A model generated the notes under the pieces. The model had not been told where the DNA came from. It did not search any database and worked only from the letters and a program-made list of their open reading frames with translations. The translations under genes were made by a program, and so were the position numbers. Shown here one piece after another: positions 1-6,305 of a stretch of DNA of 25,597 nucleotides. Each line of letters opens with the position of its first letter. The stretch's first letter is position 1. The stretch lies in contig CAKUOV010000035.1 in the NCBI GenBank assembly GCA_934670115.1, positions 1 to 25,597 of the forward strand, written 5' to 3'. Source of the stretch: an uncultured Eggerthellaceae bacterium (GTDB taxonomy: Bacteria; Actinomycetota; Coriobacteriia; Coriobacteriales; Eggerthellaceae).

Positions 1-120
1 ATTGGCGAAGTGGAGCAGGCTCTGCGTGATGCGGGCTTTCAGGTGACCGGCGTGGTGGAAAGCGCCATCACCGGCGCAAAGGGCAACATCGAGTACCTGG
101 TCTGCGCTGTTTTGCACTGA
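1..120 (+). CDS. tlyA: TlyA-family rRNA methyltransferase, C-terminal end (partial)
   Basis: The frame is open from base 1 to a TGA at 118-120 and gives the last 39 residues of a protein that begins outside the window. The ending, with S-A-I-T-G-A-K-G-N-I-E-Y-L, matches the conserved C-terminus of TlyA/FtsJ-like RNA 2'-O-methyltransferases (16S/23S rRNA, often annotated hemolysin A), where a P/S-I-x-G-x-K-G-N-x-E-F/Y-L tail closes the Rossmann methyltransferase domain. Assignment rests on this tail only. It is probably the chromosomal flank of the island, because everything to its right up to about 1.4 kb is mobile-element debris. Confidence 0.72.
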   Translation: MGEVEQALRDAGFQVTGVVESAITGAKGNIEYLVCAVLH

Positions 121-135
121 ATAATCGTTCGTCGT

Positions 136-181
136 TTGTTGACAAATTACCCCACCTTTTGTCAACAATTAGGCTTTTTTT
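136..181 (+). terminator. Hairpin with T-tract after tlyA
   Basis: A perfect 11-bp inverted repeat, TTGTTGACAAA (136-146) and TTTGTCAACAA (158-168), encloses an 11-nt loop. A run of seven T follows at 175-181 after a 6-nt gap. Position just after the tlyA stop suggests an intrinsic terminator. The stem is AT-rich, and the TTGTTGACA half-site could equally be a dimeric operator. Confidence 0.55.
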
Positions 182-236
182 GGTGGCTTGCCGCCGCGCA
201 AGATTCATGTTGTTGAAAAAGTGCTTCCAAATTCGA

Positions 237-412
237 AGTTGATGTAGGTTGGAAGTAGGTCGAGGGCACGAATAGGGCATTTCTTCTGCTGAATGTTGCG
301 CTTGCAAAAAGCAGGTTTTATAAAATACCAGTTCAAAATAATGCTCTGTTGAGGTTAATTGTATAGTTAATCCAACATTGGGACTGCAACCTACTTCCAA
401 CCTACATCAACT
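237..412. repeat. 24-bp perfect inverted repeat around 128 bp
   Basis: The arms 237-260 and 389-412 are perfect reverse complements over 24 bp, with a 128-bp AT-rich interior that has no supportable ORF. Each arm contains the octamer CAACCTAC (or its complement) twice. The right arm ends exactly where the IS3-type terminal repeat begins (412). It could be a small non-autonomous element, a decayed IS end, or a target the IS3 element selected. No flanking duplication was found. Confidence 0.7.
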
Positions 413-436
413 GGGAGTGCGGCGGATTCTTGGACC
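412..436 (+). repeat. Left terminal inverted repeat of IS3-family element
   Basis: The sequence starts TGGGAGTGCGGC and ends TTGGACC. The reverse complement of 25371-25395 starts TGGAAGTGCGGC and ends CTGGACC, so the two are imperfect 25-bp inverted repeats with the 5'-TG...CA-3' ends typical of IS3-family elements. This end lies 43 bp before the orfA start codon. The matching right end is about 25 kb away. No target-site duplication is evident when 409-411 is compared with 25396-25398. Confidence 0.7.
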
Positions 437-454
437 TCGATCAAGGAGGTTCGA

Positions 455-727
455 ATGTATTCGAAGGAAGACAGGGAGCGCATTTTGGCCGATCTCGGCG
501 CGAGCGGCCTGACGCCCCGGGGGTTCTCGAGGCTGCCGGGCAATCCGAGCGCGGCGGCGCTGAGGAGGTGGCTGCGCCAGGCCGAGCTCGGCGAGCTCGA
601 CGTGCCGAGGCGCGAGGTGCGCGGCAGGGTCATGCGACCGAAGCACTCGCGCTACCCCGAGGCGACCAAGCGCGAGGCGCTGTCGCTGCTGCGCAAGGGC
701 ATGGGGCCGTCGGCCGCGGCGCGAAGG
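455..727 (+). pseudogene. IS3-family transposase OrfA, truncated at its 3' end
   Basis: The ORF starts at ATG 455 behind AAGGAGG (443-449). It encodes a basic helix-turn-helix-like protein whose segments (residues about 1-45 and 63-91) look like OrfA DNA-binding modules of IS3-type elements, including Y-P-E-A-T-K-R-E-A-L and a G-x-S-A-A-A-R-R-V turn-helix. After residue 91 the frame runs into the IS66-type end at 728 and stops at 745 with a few foreign residues. The missing remainder of the transposase, or the equivalent from another copy, sits at the other end of the window (25102-25368). Family level is inferred from HTH style plus the matching terminal repeats. Confidence 0.65.
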
Positions 728-804
728 GTGAGCGTCAAAAATTAGGCGTCTTAACAGCGCAATCGTCTTGGATCACAATCCTCTCATCGACAAGATGGGA
801 GGAT
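728..804 (+). repeat. 77-bp direct repeat, copy 1 (IS66-type left end)
   Basis: These 77 bp are identical to 25024-25100 in the same orientation. The repeat begins GTGAGCGTCAAAAATTAGG, similar to the GTAAGCG-type termini of IS66-family elements. In this copy it leads directly into an IS66-like tnpA start, so it reads as the left end and 5' leader of such an element, including the GGGAGGA ribosome site at 797-803. Here it interrupts IS3 orfA. The repeat is exactly delimited: bases before and after it differ between copies. Confidence 0.85.
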
Positions 805-809
805 TTTCT

Positions 810-936
810 ATGGTCACGAAGGAGCACAGGGCCATGCGGCGCGAGCAGATGGAGCGATGGCTCGCGTCAGACGGCATGACCGTGGAGGAATGGTGCAGGC
901 TCAACCGCATGTCCACCTCCACGTTCTACCTATGGC
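810..936 (+). pseudogene. IS66-family TnpA-like accessory protein, N-terminal fragment
   Basis: Translation starts at ATG 810, seven bases after the GGGAGGA in the repeat. About 42 residues remain: an R/E-rich helix followed by W-L-A-S-D-G-M-T-V-E-E-W-C and S-T-S-T-F-Y-L-W. This is the classic layout of the IS66 OrfA/TnpA HTH (x-W-x-x-S-G-x-S-x-x-x-F-C ... S-x-x-T-F-Y-x-W). After the final Trp, around 936, the sequence switches to the reverse-strand ISLre2-type fragment, and the remaining frame to 1232 is antisense translation of it. TnpB and TnpC are absent. Confidence 0.7.
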
Positions 937-1405
937 CCATGACGCTTGCGGCGGAGACGCTGGAGCCCCCGGCGGAGCCGAGCAGGCGCGCCGATTTGGC
1001 GAAAGACACCTCGGCGCCGGCCTCGACGAGAAAAGCCCTGGCCGAAGGGGAGATGCGCGCGCCCCAGGGAATGTCGAGCGCATCGGCCAGGGGGATGACG
1101 GTGTTTCCCGCCGCGTCGCGGCATCTGCGCCATGAGAACCCGACATCGCCCAGCTTGGTGGCGAGCGTGCGCCGCCTTCGATCGTGGATGCGCAGCCCGT
1201 CGGGCAGCTTGGAGCAGAGCAGGTCGTCGTAGCGCTCGAGCGCCGAGGACAGCGCCTCGGCCAGAAGCAGGTGCCCTTCGCGCATGCAGAGGTCCTCCGA
1301 CTCGAAAAGGCCGCGCCCCTCCGCGCATACTATCTCCGAGAAAATCTGGGAAAGATAGCCGACGGCGGCGCGACGGGACTCGCTTAGGGTAGAATTCTGA
1401 TCCAT
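926..1405 (-). pseudogene. ISLre2/UPF0236-type transposase, N-terminal fragment
   Basis: The start is taken as ATG 1405 because GAAGGAG lies seven bases upstream on the minus strand; an upstream ATG at 1435 has no such site. The fragment has about 155 residues. Its middle and end (L-P-D-G-L-R-I, R-R-R-T-L-A-T-K-L-G-D-V-G-F-S-W-R-R-C-R-D-A-A-G, then L-A-D-A-L-D-I-P) follow the UPF0236/ISLre2 pattern of a short basic strand, t-x-f-G-x-v-x-f-x-R and a leucine/aspartate-rich 'LLDexL' segment. Full family members are roughly 400-500 aa, so two thirds is missing. The coding sequence is cut where it meets the IS66 tnpA fragment; the frame stops at 926 inside foreign DNA. Confidence 0.6.
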
Positions 1406-1649
1406 GGGTTTCTCCTTCTCACTTGTTTGTGGCAAATCAAATGATAGGAGAAGCCCTTCTTTTTTTCAGGCCGTTTCCTCGGGGGGCCTGCGGCCCCGCC
1501 TCGAAAACGGGGGCTTACGCCCCTAAACCCCCCAAAAACTTTACGCCGTGTTCATCTGTTTCATTAGGTAATCATTCTTGGTTGTCAAGGCTGCGATGTT
1601 TTCGTTTGTGGCTTGATGACTGGTGGTAGTTCGTGCTTTTTAGGTATGT
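1406..1649. other. Non-coding end of the IS-debris region, two GC hairpins
   Basis: About 240 bp without a gene. Two compact GC hairpins stand close together: GGGGCC-TGC-GGCCCC (1483-1497) and GGGGC-TTAC-GCCCC (1510-1523), followed by an A/C-rich stretch. They lie upstream of the ISLre2-type fragment and downstream of the minus-strand gene ending at 1650, so they may terminate that gene or be part of the outer end of the ISLre2 element. No terminal repeat could be paired because the other end is missing. Confidence 0.4.
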
Positions 1650-3257
1650 CTAGATTTTCGGCGTCATGATGGTTTCCAGATGCTCGCCGCAGTGGCCAAT
1701 GACAAGTCTTTCTTCGTCGCGGTCAGCGTAGAAATGGATGCGCAGGGATTCGCCCTTCTTTGACGAGTGCCCTTTGACGTGAGGAGCCATATCCACCATC
1801 TTGCCTTTGTAGGGGAAGCTTCGAAGTTTTGAAATCGCGCGGTTCTTCTTGGCGGGGCCCGCCTCTCGCGTTGTCATCTCGAAAGGGCAGCTCGAGCTGA
1901 AGGCGGCTTCTATGTCGTTGGTCTTTCCTTCGAAGATGATCGGGTGTAGCACCATGGCCATCGACCGCAGTGCTGCCCAGACCTCGGAAGTGGATCCTTT
2001 TACGAACTCAGCGGCAGATTTATGGGCGCTTTCCAGCACGATAAGCCGGTCGGGGAAGGCTGCCTTGGCCAAGGCGAGTGCCTCTGCGGGAGTCTGGGGT
2101 ATGTCCATCGATTCGAGCACGGCAGCGCGTGCGGCCTGGGCCCCATCTGCTTCTTTTGCCGCCTTCGAGGCGGCGGCTGCCTGCTTTAGGTTGTACGCCA
2201 TCTGATCGTTTTTACCTTTTTCCTCGGCAAGGCGCGCTTTTAAGACCTCGTTTTCTTGGGCATACGATTCGGCGAGGGCGGCGAATTCGTCGCTGCTCTC
2301 ATCGATTTCGGGTGTGGTCGGATGCTCAATGGTATCGTAGAGCGTGTCGACCGCGTCGCCGCGCCCATCTTCGTTGAAGTTTACGATGGCGTAATCTGTT
2401 GACGAGCTTGTTTCGGGCGTTTCGGAGAGGATTTTCAGCGTCACTAGGTTCTTGCCTGCATGGGCGGTTGCGGCCTCCCCGCTGAGGATGCCATAGAGGA
2501 CGGCACCTGCCGCATCGAGTAGGGCCGGCGAGCATAAGGCAAGAGGATGAGCCGCGGAATCCCGTACCATCAGGCCGCATGACATGGCCGCCTCGCTTGA
2601 CAGCACGTTTATGTAGCGCTTGGACAGCAGAAGCGTATGATTGAGAGCGTCCCCCAATGTCTTTCCGTGCAGGATCAACTGCGACGAGAAGGCCTCTTTT
2701 GCGGCATCGTCGTAGCCAACGATGATGAGCAAGCACTCTTTTGTGTCGGGATTGGTCGAGGGGTAGATGAAAAGCGCGTCGATGCCGAGCTCTGCGAAAT
2801 CGTCATAGGCGCCAAGCCACCTGGTGTCGCAGAAAAGGCAGGCTGGCATAAGGGAGAGCACGGCATCGACCTTTAATGTCAGGGTGCGGCCGTCTTCAAG
2901 TGCCTTTGCTGCTGCATCTTTGGATGCGGAATCTAAAGAGATTAGGGTGGGGCGCATCTCCCATGCGACGGCAAGACCGGGGAGTGTAAAGCCCGTCTCC
3001 TCTTTTCTGAGTCCTTGGTCGGCATCGTGCATGACCATCGAGACACAGGCGTCCTCTATCATGATGTCGCCTATAAAGCCCGCTTCGGTAAGCTCTTCGG
3101 CCGGTGCGAAACCTGATGCCGCCGATGTTTTGCGCGAGAAAGTCCTGAGCAGGTCTTTTCTGGCGCGTGTCCAGTCGTCGGGCTCTTCTCTGCGAAAGGT
3201 CGCGAGCACTTTTTCGAGGAAACGCTCTTCGGGTGTTCCGTATCTTTTCTTTGACAT
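1650..3257 (-). CDS. Hypothetical 535-aa protein with coiled-coil middle
   Basis: I do not recognise this gene as a named family. It starts at ATG 3257 with AGGAGGCG just upstream on the minus strand. The N-terminal half (about 1-320) is a mixed globular region without signal peptide or membrane segments. Roughly residues 330-385 are Glu/Lys/Ala-rich and coiled-coil-like. The C-terminal 60-70 residues form a compact basic domain with H-V-K-G-H-S, L-R-I-H-F-Y and R-L-V-I-G-H-C-G-E-H-L. That ending recalls tails in uncharacterised, sometimes defence-linked proteins with a RelE/ParE-like strand-rich fold, but this is impression only. It is probably cytoplasmic and monocistronic, since the neighbours are IS debris and a separately started LysR gene. 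Codon use and length support a real gene. Confidence 0.8.
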   Translation of the reverse strand: MSKKRYGTPEERFLEKVLATFRREEPDDWTRARKDLLRTFSRKTSAASGFAPAEELTEAGFIGDIMIEDACVSMVMHDADQGLRKEETGFTLPGLAVAWEMRPTLISLDSASKDAAAKALEDGRTLTLKVDAVLSLMPACLFCDTRWLGAYDDFAELGIDALFIYPSTNPDTKECLLIIVGYDDAAKEAFSSQLILHGKTLGDALNHTLLLSKRYINVLSSEAAMSCGLMVRDSAAHPLALCSPALLDAAGAVLYGILSGEAATAHAGKNLVTLKILSETPETSSSTDYAIVNFNEDGRGDAVDTLYDTIEHPTTPEIDESSDEFAALAESYAQENEVLKARLAEEKGKNDQMAYNLKQAAAASKAAKEADGAQAARAAVLESMDIPQTPAEALALAKAAFPDRLIVLESAHKSAAEFVKGSTSEVWAALRSMAMVLHPIIFEGKTNDIEAAFSSSCPFEMTTREAGPAKKNRAISKLRSFPYKGKMVDMAPHVKGHSSKKGESLRIHFYADRDEERLVIGHCGEHLETIMTPKI

Positions 3258-3542
3258 GGCGCCTCCTGTAATCTGCCACGTGATTACTCCGTGGATATTT
3301 TAGCAGCAAGATGGCAGGCGGTGGTGGGGGCTCAGATAAGCTTGAAATTGGTTTTCGTGCGCGTCTGGAAACTTCTCTTTGAAGCTTCGTTATGGAAGGA
3401 AATCGCGCGGGCATTGCTTTATTCAGACCGCACTAATGGATCTGTGGTAAGACGGAGCAAGCACGTTATAGGCTGTATTCGTGCTATCTTTAAACTCTAT
3501 CAAGAGACCTTCTTGCTGCTGGGACGAGAAAATGGCCAACTT
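3258..3542. other. Intergenic region between hypothetical gene and LysR gene
   Basis: This 285-bp gap holds the 3' side of the LysR gene and the promoter region of the minus-strand hypothetical gene. The AGGAGG of the latter is at its left edge. A plus-strand open frame crosses it but has no ribosome site and no recognisable protein, so I see nothing else here. Confidence 0.4.
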
Positions 3543-4427
3543 TTACATCCCTAGGTTTCTCAGAGCGTTAGGCCACAGGGAGCCAGGGCTTGCTGCAGCT
3601 TTCGGCCATGCCACGCACAGGGAGACATCAGATTTGTTCTCCTCAATAGGGATGAAATCTATAGAGCCGCTATAACGCTGTCGATGATGGCCGAACATCA
3701 GGGATATTCCCTCTTCAGACTCTATCTGATACGCCAGAGACGGTATGTCGCTGTACTGGGCGATCTCCTTCAGAGCGTATTTTCCGCCTCCTGTTGCCGT
3801 ATTCACGAACAGTTTCCACAAATCGTCGCCCATTGTACTTTCGTCTGGCACGATGAAGGGTTCTTTTGTTAATTCTTTGATCGTAATCGAGTCCCTCTTG
3901 GCAAAGCGGTGCCCGCAGGGAACAGCTGCGAAGTACTTATCTGATCCTATTTTGACGACTTCAAGCTCGTCTCTGCTCGAGATGCCGATATCCAATGTCA
4001 GCGCAACATCGATGTACTCGTGGTAGAGGCCGGCCATGAGTGAGCCGAACTCCATTGCGGAAAAGCGCACATCTACGCGGGCTTTCTTTCTAAGGACTTC
4101 GCTTATAAGGGGAAGCTTATCGCGCATTGCGTCGTAGAGGTATCCGATATGGAGGCTTCGACGGACGCCCTTTACGGAATCGTCCACTTCTTTGACGCCC
4201 ATATCGAATTCCCGGATTGAGTTCCGTACCCTGTTCGCGAATATCTCTCCTTGCACAGTAAGGGCGACTTTAGGCTCCCTTATGAACATTTTCGTTCCGA
4301 GTTCGTCTTCTATCGACGAGATGTGCCTGCTCAGCGCGGATTGCGTGACGAAGAGGCGACGGGACGTCTCGGCAAAGCTTAGCGTCTCCGCGAGCGAGAG
4401 AAACTCCCTCATGTGGTCGATTTGCAT
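3543..4427 (-). CDS. LysR-family transcriptional regulator
   Basis: The start is ATG 4427, chosen because AAGGAGGAG lies four bases upstream and LysR proteins begin just before the HTH; a longer frame to 4484 lacks such a site. The protein is 294 aa, normal for LysR. Residues about 1-60 form the winged HTH (F-L-S-L-A-E-T-L-S-F-A-E-T-S-R-R-L, then Q-S-A-L-S-R-H-I), followed by a linker helix and a two-lobe effector-binding domain. It is divergently transcribed from the permease/molybdoenzyme operon, with 198 bp between start codons. By family logic it should activate that operon in response to a substrate-like effector and repress itself. The effector is unknown. Confidence 0.92.
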   Translation of the reverse strand: MQIDHMREFLSLAETLSFAETSRRLFVTQSALSRHISSIEDELGTKMFIREPKVALTVQGEIFANRVRNSIREFDMGVKEVDDSVKGVRRSLHIGYLYDAMRDKLPLISEVLRKKARVDVRFSAMEFGSLMAGLYHEYIDVALTLDIGISSRDELEVVKIGSDKYFAAVPCGHRFAKRDSITIKELTKEPFIVPDESTMGDDLWKLFVNTATGGGKYALKEIAQYSDIPSLAYQIESEEGISLMFGHHRQRYSGSIDFIPIEENKSDVSLCVAWPKAAASPGSLWPNALRNLGM

Positions 4428-4498
4428 GCGCTCCTCCTTCTCCAGCAGAAAGTATAGTGCCTGCTCCCGCGATGCGCAATGCACCGCCTTTCGCGAAA

Positions 4499-4525
4499 TG
4501 CAACTCCTGTTGCGAATGATGCAAC
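4499..4525. promoter_or_regulatory. Interleaved palindromes, likely LysR operator
   Basis: TGCAAC (4499-4504), GTTGC (4509-4513) and TGCAAC (4520-4525) form two overlapping inverted repeats, TGCAAC-4-GTTGC and GTTGC-6-TGCAAC, about one helical turn apart. They sit between the divergent LysR and permease genes, about 100 bp upstream of the permease start. This is where LysR recognition and activation sites are expected. Binding by the adjacent regulator is inferred, not shown. Confidence 0.5.
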
Positions 4526-4625
4526 GGGATGCCCCTCCTTGCGGGAGTAATGTTTTCCTGCGGTGCTGAAGGGGATTTAGCTGCCGCTACGCGACTTAAG
4601 GAAAGAGTTAAAAAAGGAGGGAAAA

Positions 4626-5981
4626 ATGCTAGGAGTTGCTGGTATTTTGCTCGGCATCGCCGCGCTGGTCGTCTTGGCCTGGCGTCGATGGAACGCGATT
4701 GCGTGTGCGCTGATCGCAACGGTCATCATAGGCGTTTTCAATGGATTCGGAGTATGGGGAACCCTGACGGACTATTGGCTACCCGCGGCGGGCGGCTGGG
4801 TTCAGACCTTCGTCTTGATGTTTCTTACCTCCGCGATGTTCGCGAAGGTGATGGGGGATTGCGGCGCGGCCAACCGCATTGCCTACTGGCTTTTGGACCG
4901 CGCGGGCGAGAAGTTCATCTATCCCGTCCTGATCCTCATCTGCATGGTTTTGACTTACGGCGGAATCAGCGCCCTGGTCATCGTTTTTGTGTTCTGGCCG
5001 CTGGCTATGCCCATCGCCAAGAAGATGAACAAGCCCCGCTACATCTTCTTGACCATCATGTACATGGGCCTGCTCACGGGCGCTAATATGGCTATGCCCG
5101 GCTCTCCCCAGGGAGGTATTGTGGCCGCAGCCCAGCTTTTGGGCACTTCGGCGACCGCTGAGCCTGTGCTTGGCGTGATTGTGACCGTACTCTGGTACGC
5201 CTTCAACGTCTGGTTCGTTTTGTTCCTGGATAGGTGGGCCACCAAGCACAACGACGTGTTCGAGGAGGGTATTGGCATCGATTTGCCAATCCGCCCGAAG
5301 GAGACTTGCCCGAGCATGGCTCTCTCCGTCATTCCCCTGGTTGTCGAGCTTGCGCTGTTCGTTGTTTTGGGTAACGGTTTCGGCCCCATCGAGAAGCTTC
5401 CCTCTGCCCAGGCGATTACCTCCGCTAACGTTATCGCGACCTTGGTCGTTCTCGCACTGAACCATAAGTACTTCGCCGATCCTGAGAAGAAGGTTTCTGT
5501 CGGAGAGGGCATGAAGAAAAGCGTCTTCGACGGCCTCATGAGCGGCATGAGCCCTGCTGTGACCATGTTTTGCATGGTGGCCTTCGCCAAAGTGCTCTCC
5601 GCCACCCCTGCTTTCGGCTACCTGCTTGATTGGGCGCTCAACTCGGTTGACAACCCGTACTTCCAGGCGGTCATTGCAACGCAACTTCTGGGCGTTATCT
5701 GCGGGTCGGCGAGCGCTACGGCGACCTCTGTCTGCAGCAACTTCGCTCAGATGTGGCTGGCTGTCCCAGGTGTCAATGCCGAGGCGCTGACCCGAATCGT
5801 GTCCATCGGCGCTGCGGGCTTATCCACCGTTCCCTACTCTGGTGGCCTGTTCGTCAACTTGGATGTCACGGGCGTCAAGATGAAGCATGCGTGGCCCCAG
5901 CAGTTCATCGCGTGCGCCATTCCCGCGATTGTCTTCGCCATCATCCTGGCGTTCCTCGCGAACATGGGAATCTGTTTCTAG
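4626..5981 (+). CDS. GntP-like permease (ion transporter superfamily)
   Basis: ATG 4626 follows AAAGGAGGG six bases upstream. The protein has 451 aa with about 11-12 hydrophobic segments, no signal peptide and short loops, typical of gluconate/GntP-type proton symporters (usual length 430-460 aa). Supporting features are the G-A-N-M-A-M-P-G-S-P-Q-G-G loop near residue 155 and a G-S-A-S-A-T-A-T-S motif in the second half, resembling the substrate-site Ser/Thr/Gly-rich re-entrant loops of this superfamily. It is first in the operon controlled by the divergent LysR gene. The likely role is inner-membrane uptake of the organic acid or aromatic substrate of the downstream molybdoenzyme, or exchange with its product. 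The substrate cannot be read from the sequence. Confidence 0.82.
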   Translation: MLGVAGILLGIAALVVLAWRRWNAIACALIATVIIGVFNGFGVWGTLTDYWLPAAGGWVQTFVLMFLTSAMFAKVMGDCGAANRIAYWLLDRAGEKFIYPVLILICMVLTYGGISALVIVFVFWPLAMPIAKKMNKPRYIFLTIMYMGLLTGANMAMPGSPQGGIVAAAQLLGTSATAEPVLGVIVTVLWYAFNVWFVLFLDRWATKHNDVFEEGIGIDLPIRPKETCPSMALSVIPLVVELALFVVLGNGFGPIEKLPSAQAITSANVIATLVVLALNHKYFADPEKKVSVGEGMKKSVFDGLMSGMSPAVTMFCMVAFAKVLSATPAFGYLLDWALNSVDNPYFQAVIATQLLGVICGSASATATSVCSNFAQMWLAVPGVNAEALTRIVSIGAAGLSTVPYSGGLFVNLDVTGVKMKHAWPQQFIACAIPAIVFAIILAFLANMGICF

Positions 5982-5998
5982 GCCTAGTTCGTCTTTGG

Positions 5999-6025
5999 CG
6001 CGAGGGTCAGAGACTGGCCCTCGCG
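5999..6025 (+). other. Intra-operon hairpin after the permease gene
   Basis: CGCGAGGG and CCCTCGCG form a perfect 8-bp GC stem, extendable to 11 bp with a G-U pair, closing a small loop. There is no T-tract, so it is unlikely to be a strong terminator. Its place 18 bp after the permease stop and before the zinc-ribbon gene fits an mRNA-stability or processing hairpin that sets unequal expression in the operon. Confidence 0.5.
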
Positions 6026-6056
6026 TGCTGGCGAGCGGAACAAAGGAGGCAAAAAG

Positions 6057-6260
6057 ATGTGCTATGGCTGCATCAGGTGCGGGAAATGCAGGCCCGCTGA
6101 GGAGCCTTCTTTACCCCTTGGTACCTGCCCAGTATGCGGGCACCCCAATCCCCAGGATGCCCGAAGGTGCGCCGAATGCGGGATGCCTATCCCTGCACCG
6201 CCCGGCGGTGCGCGTGCATCCGCCCTGGCGCCTGGAGCCTCGAATACTGAAAACTGCTAG
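6057..6260 (+). CDS. 67-aa zinc-ribbon protein with Cys-rich N-terminus
   Basis: ATG 6057 lies behind AAAGGAGG. The first eleven residues contain C2, C5, C8 and C11 (M-C-Y-G-C-I-R-C-G-K-C, a CX2CX2CX2C run like half of a ferredoxin motif). A zinc-ribbon pair follows: C24-x2-C27 and C38-x2-C41 with Gly after each knuckle (C-P-V-C-G and C-A-E-C-G). The tail is Pro/Ala-rich. The protein is cytoplasmic and has no known enzymatic function. It is encoded between the permease and the molybdoenzyme, and a second such protein occurs further along the operon, which suggests a shared accessory role such as metal or FeS/Moco handling or electron transfer. That role is inference. Rubredoxin is a less likely alternative because the spacing and aromatic residues do not match. 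Confidence 0.8.
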   Translation: MCYGCIRCGKCRPAEEPSLPLGTCPVCGHPNPQDARRCAECGMPIPAPPGGARASALAPGASNTENC

Positions 6261-6305
6261 ACAAAAAGATTGAGCTTTGCTCGACGGAGAGAGGAGAGAA
6301 GAGAA

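Noticed and set aside
430..879. 149-codon plus-strand frame across the IS debris
   Set aside because: It is an alternative frame of IS3 orfA and the 77-bp repeat; orfA in its own frame has the ribosome site and HTH pattern.
3291..3554. 87-codon plus-strand open frame in the gap before the LysR gene
   Set aside because: It has no ribosome site or recognisable protein and overlaps the LysR 3' end antisense.
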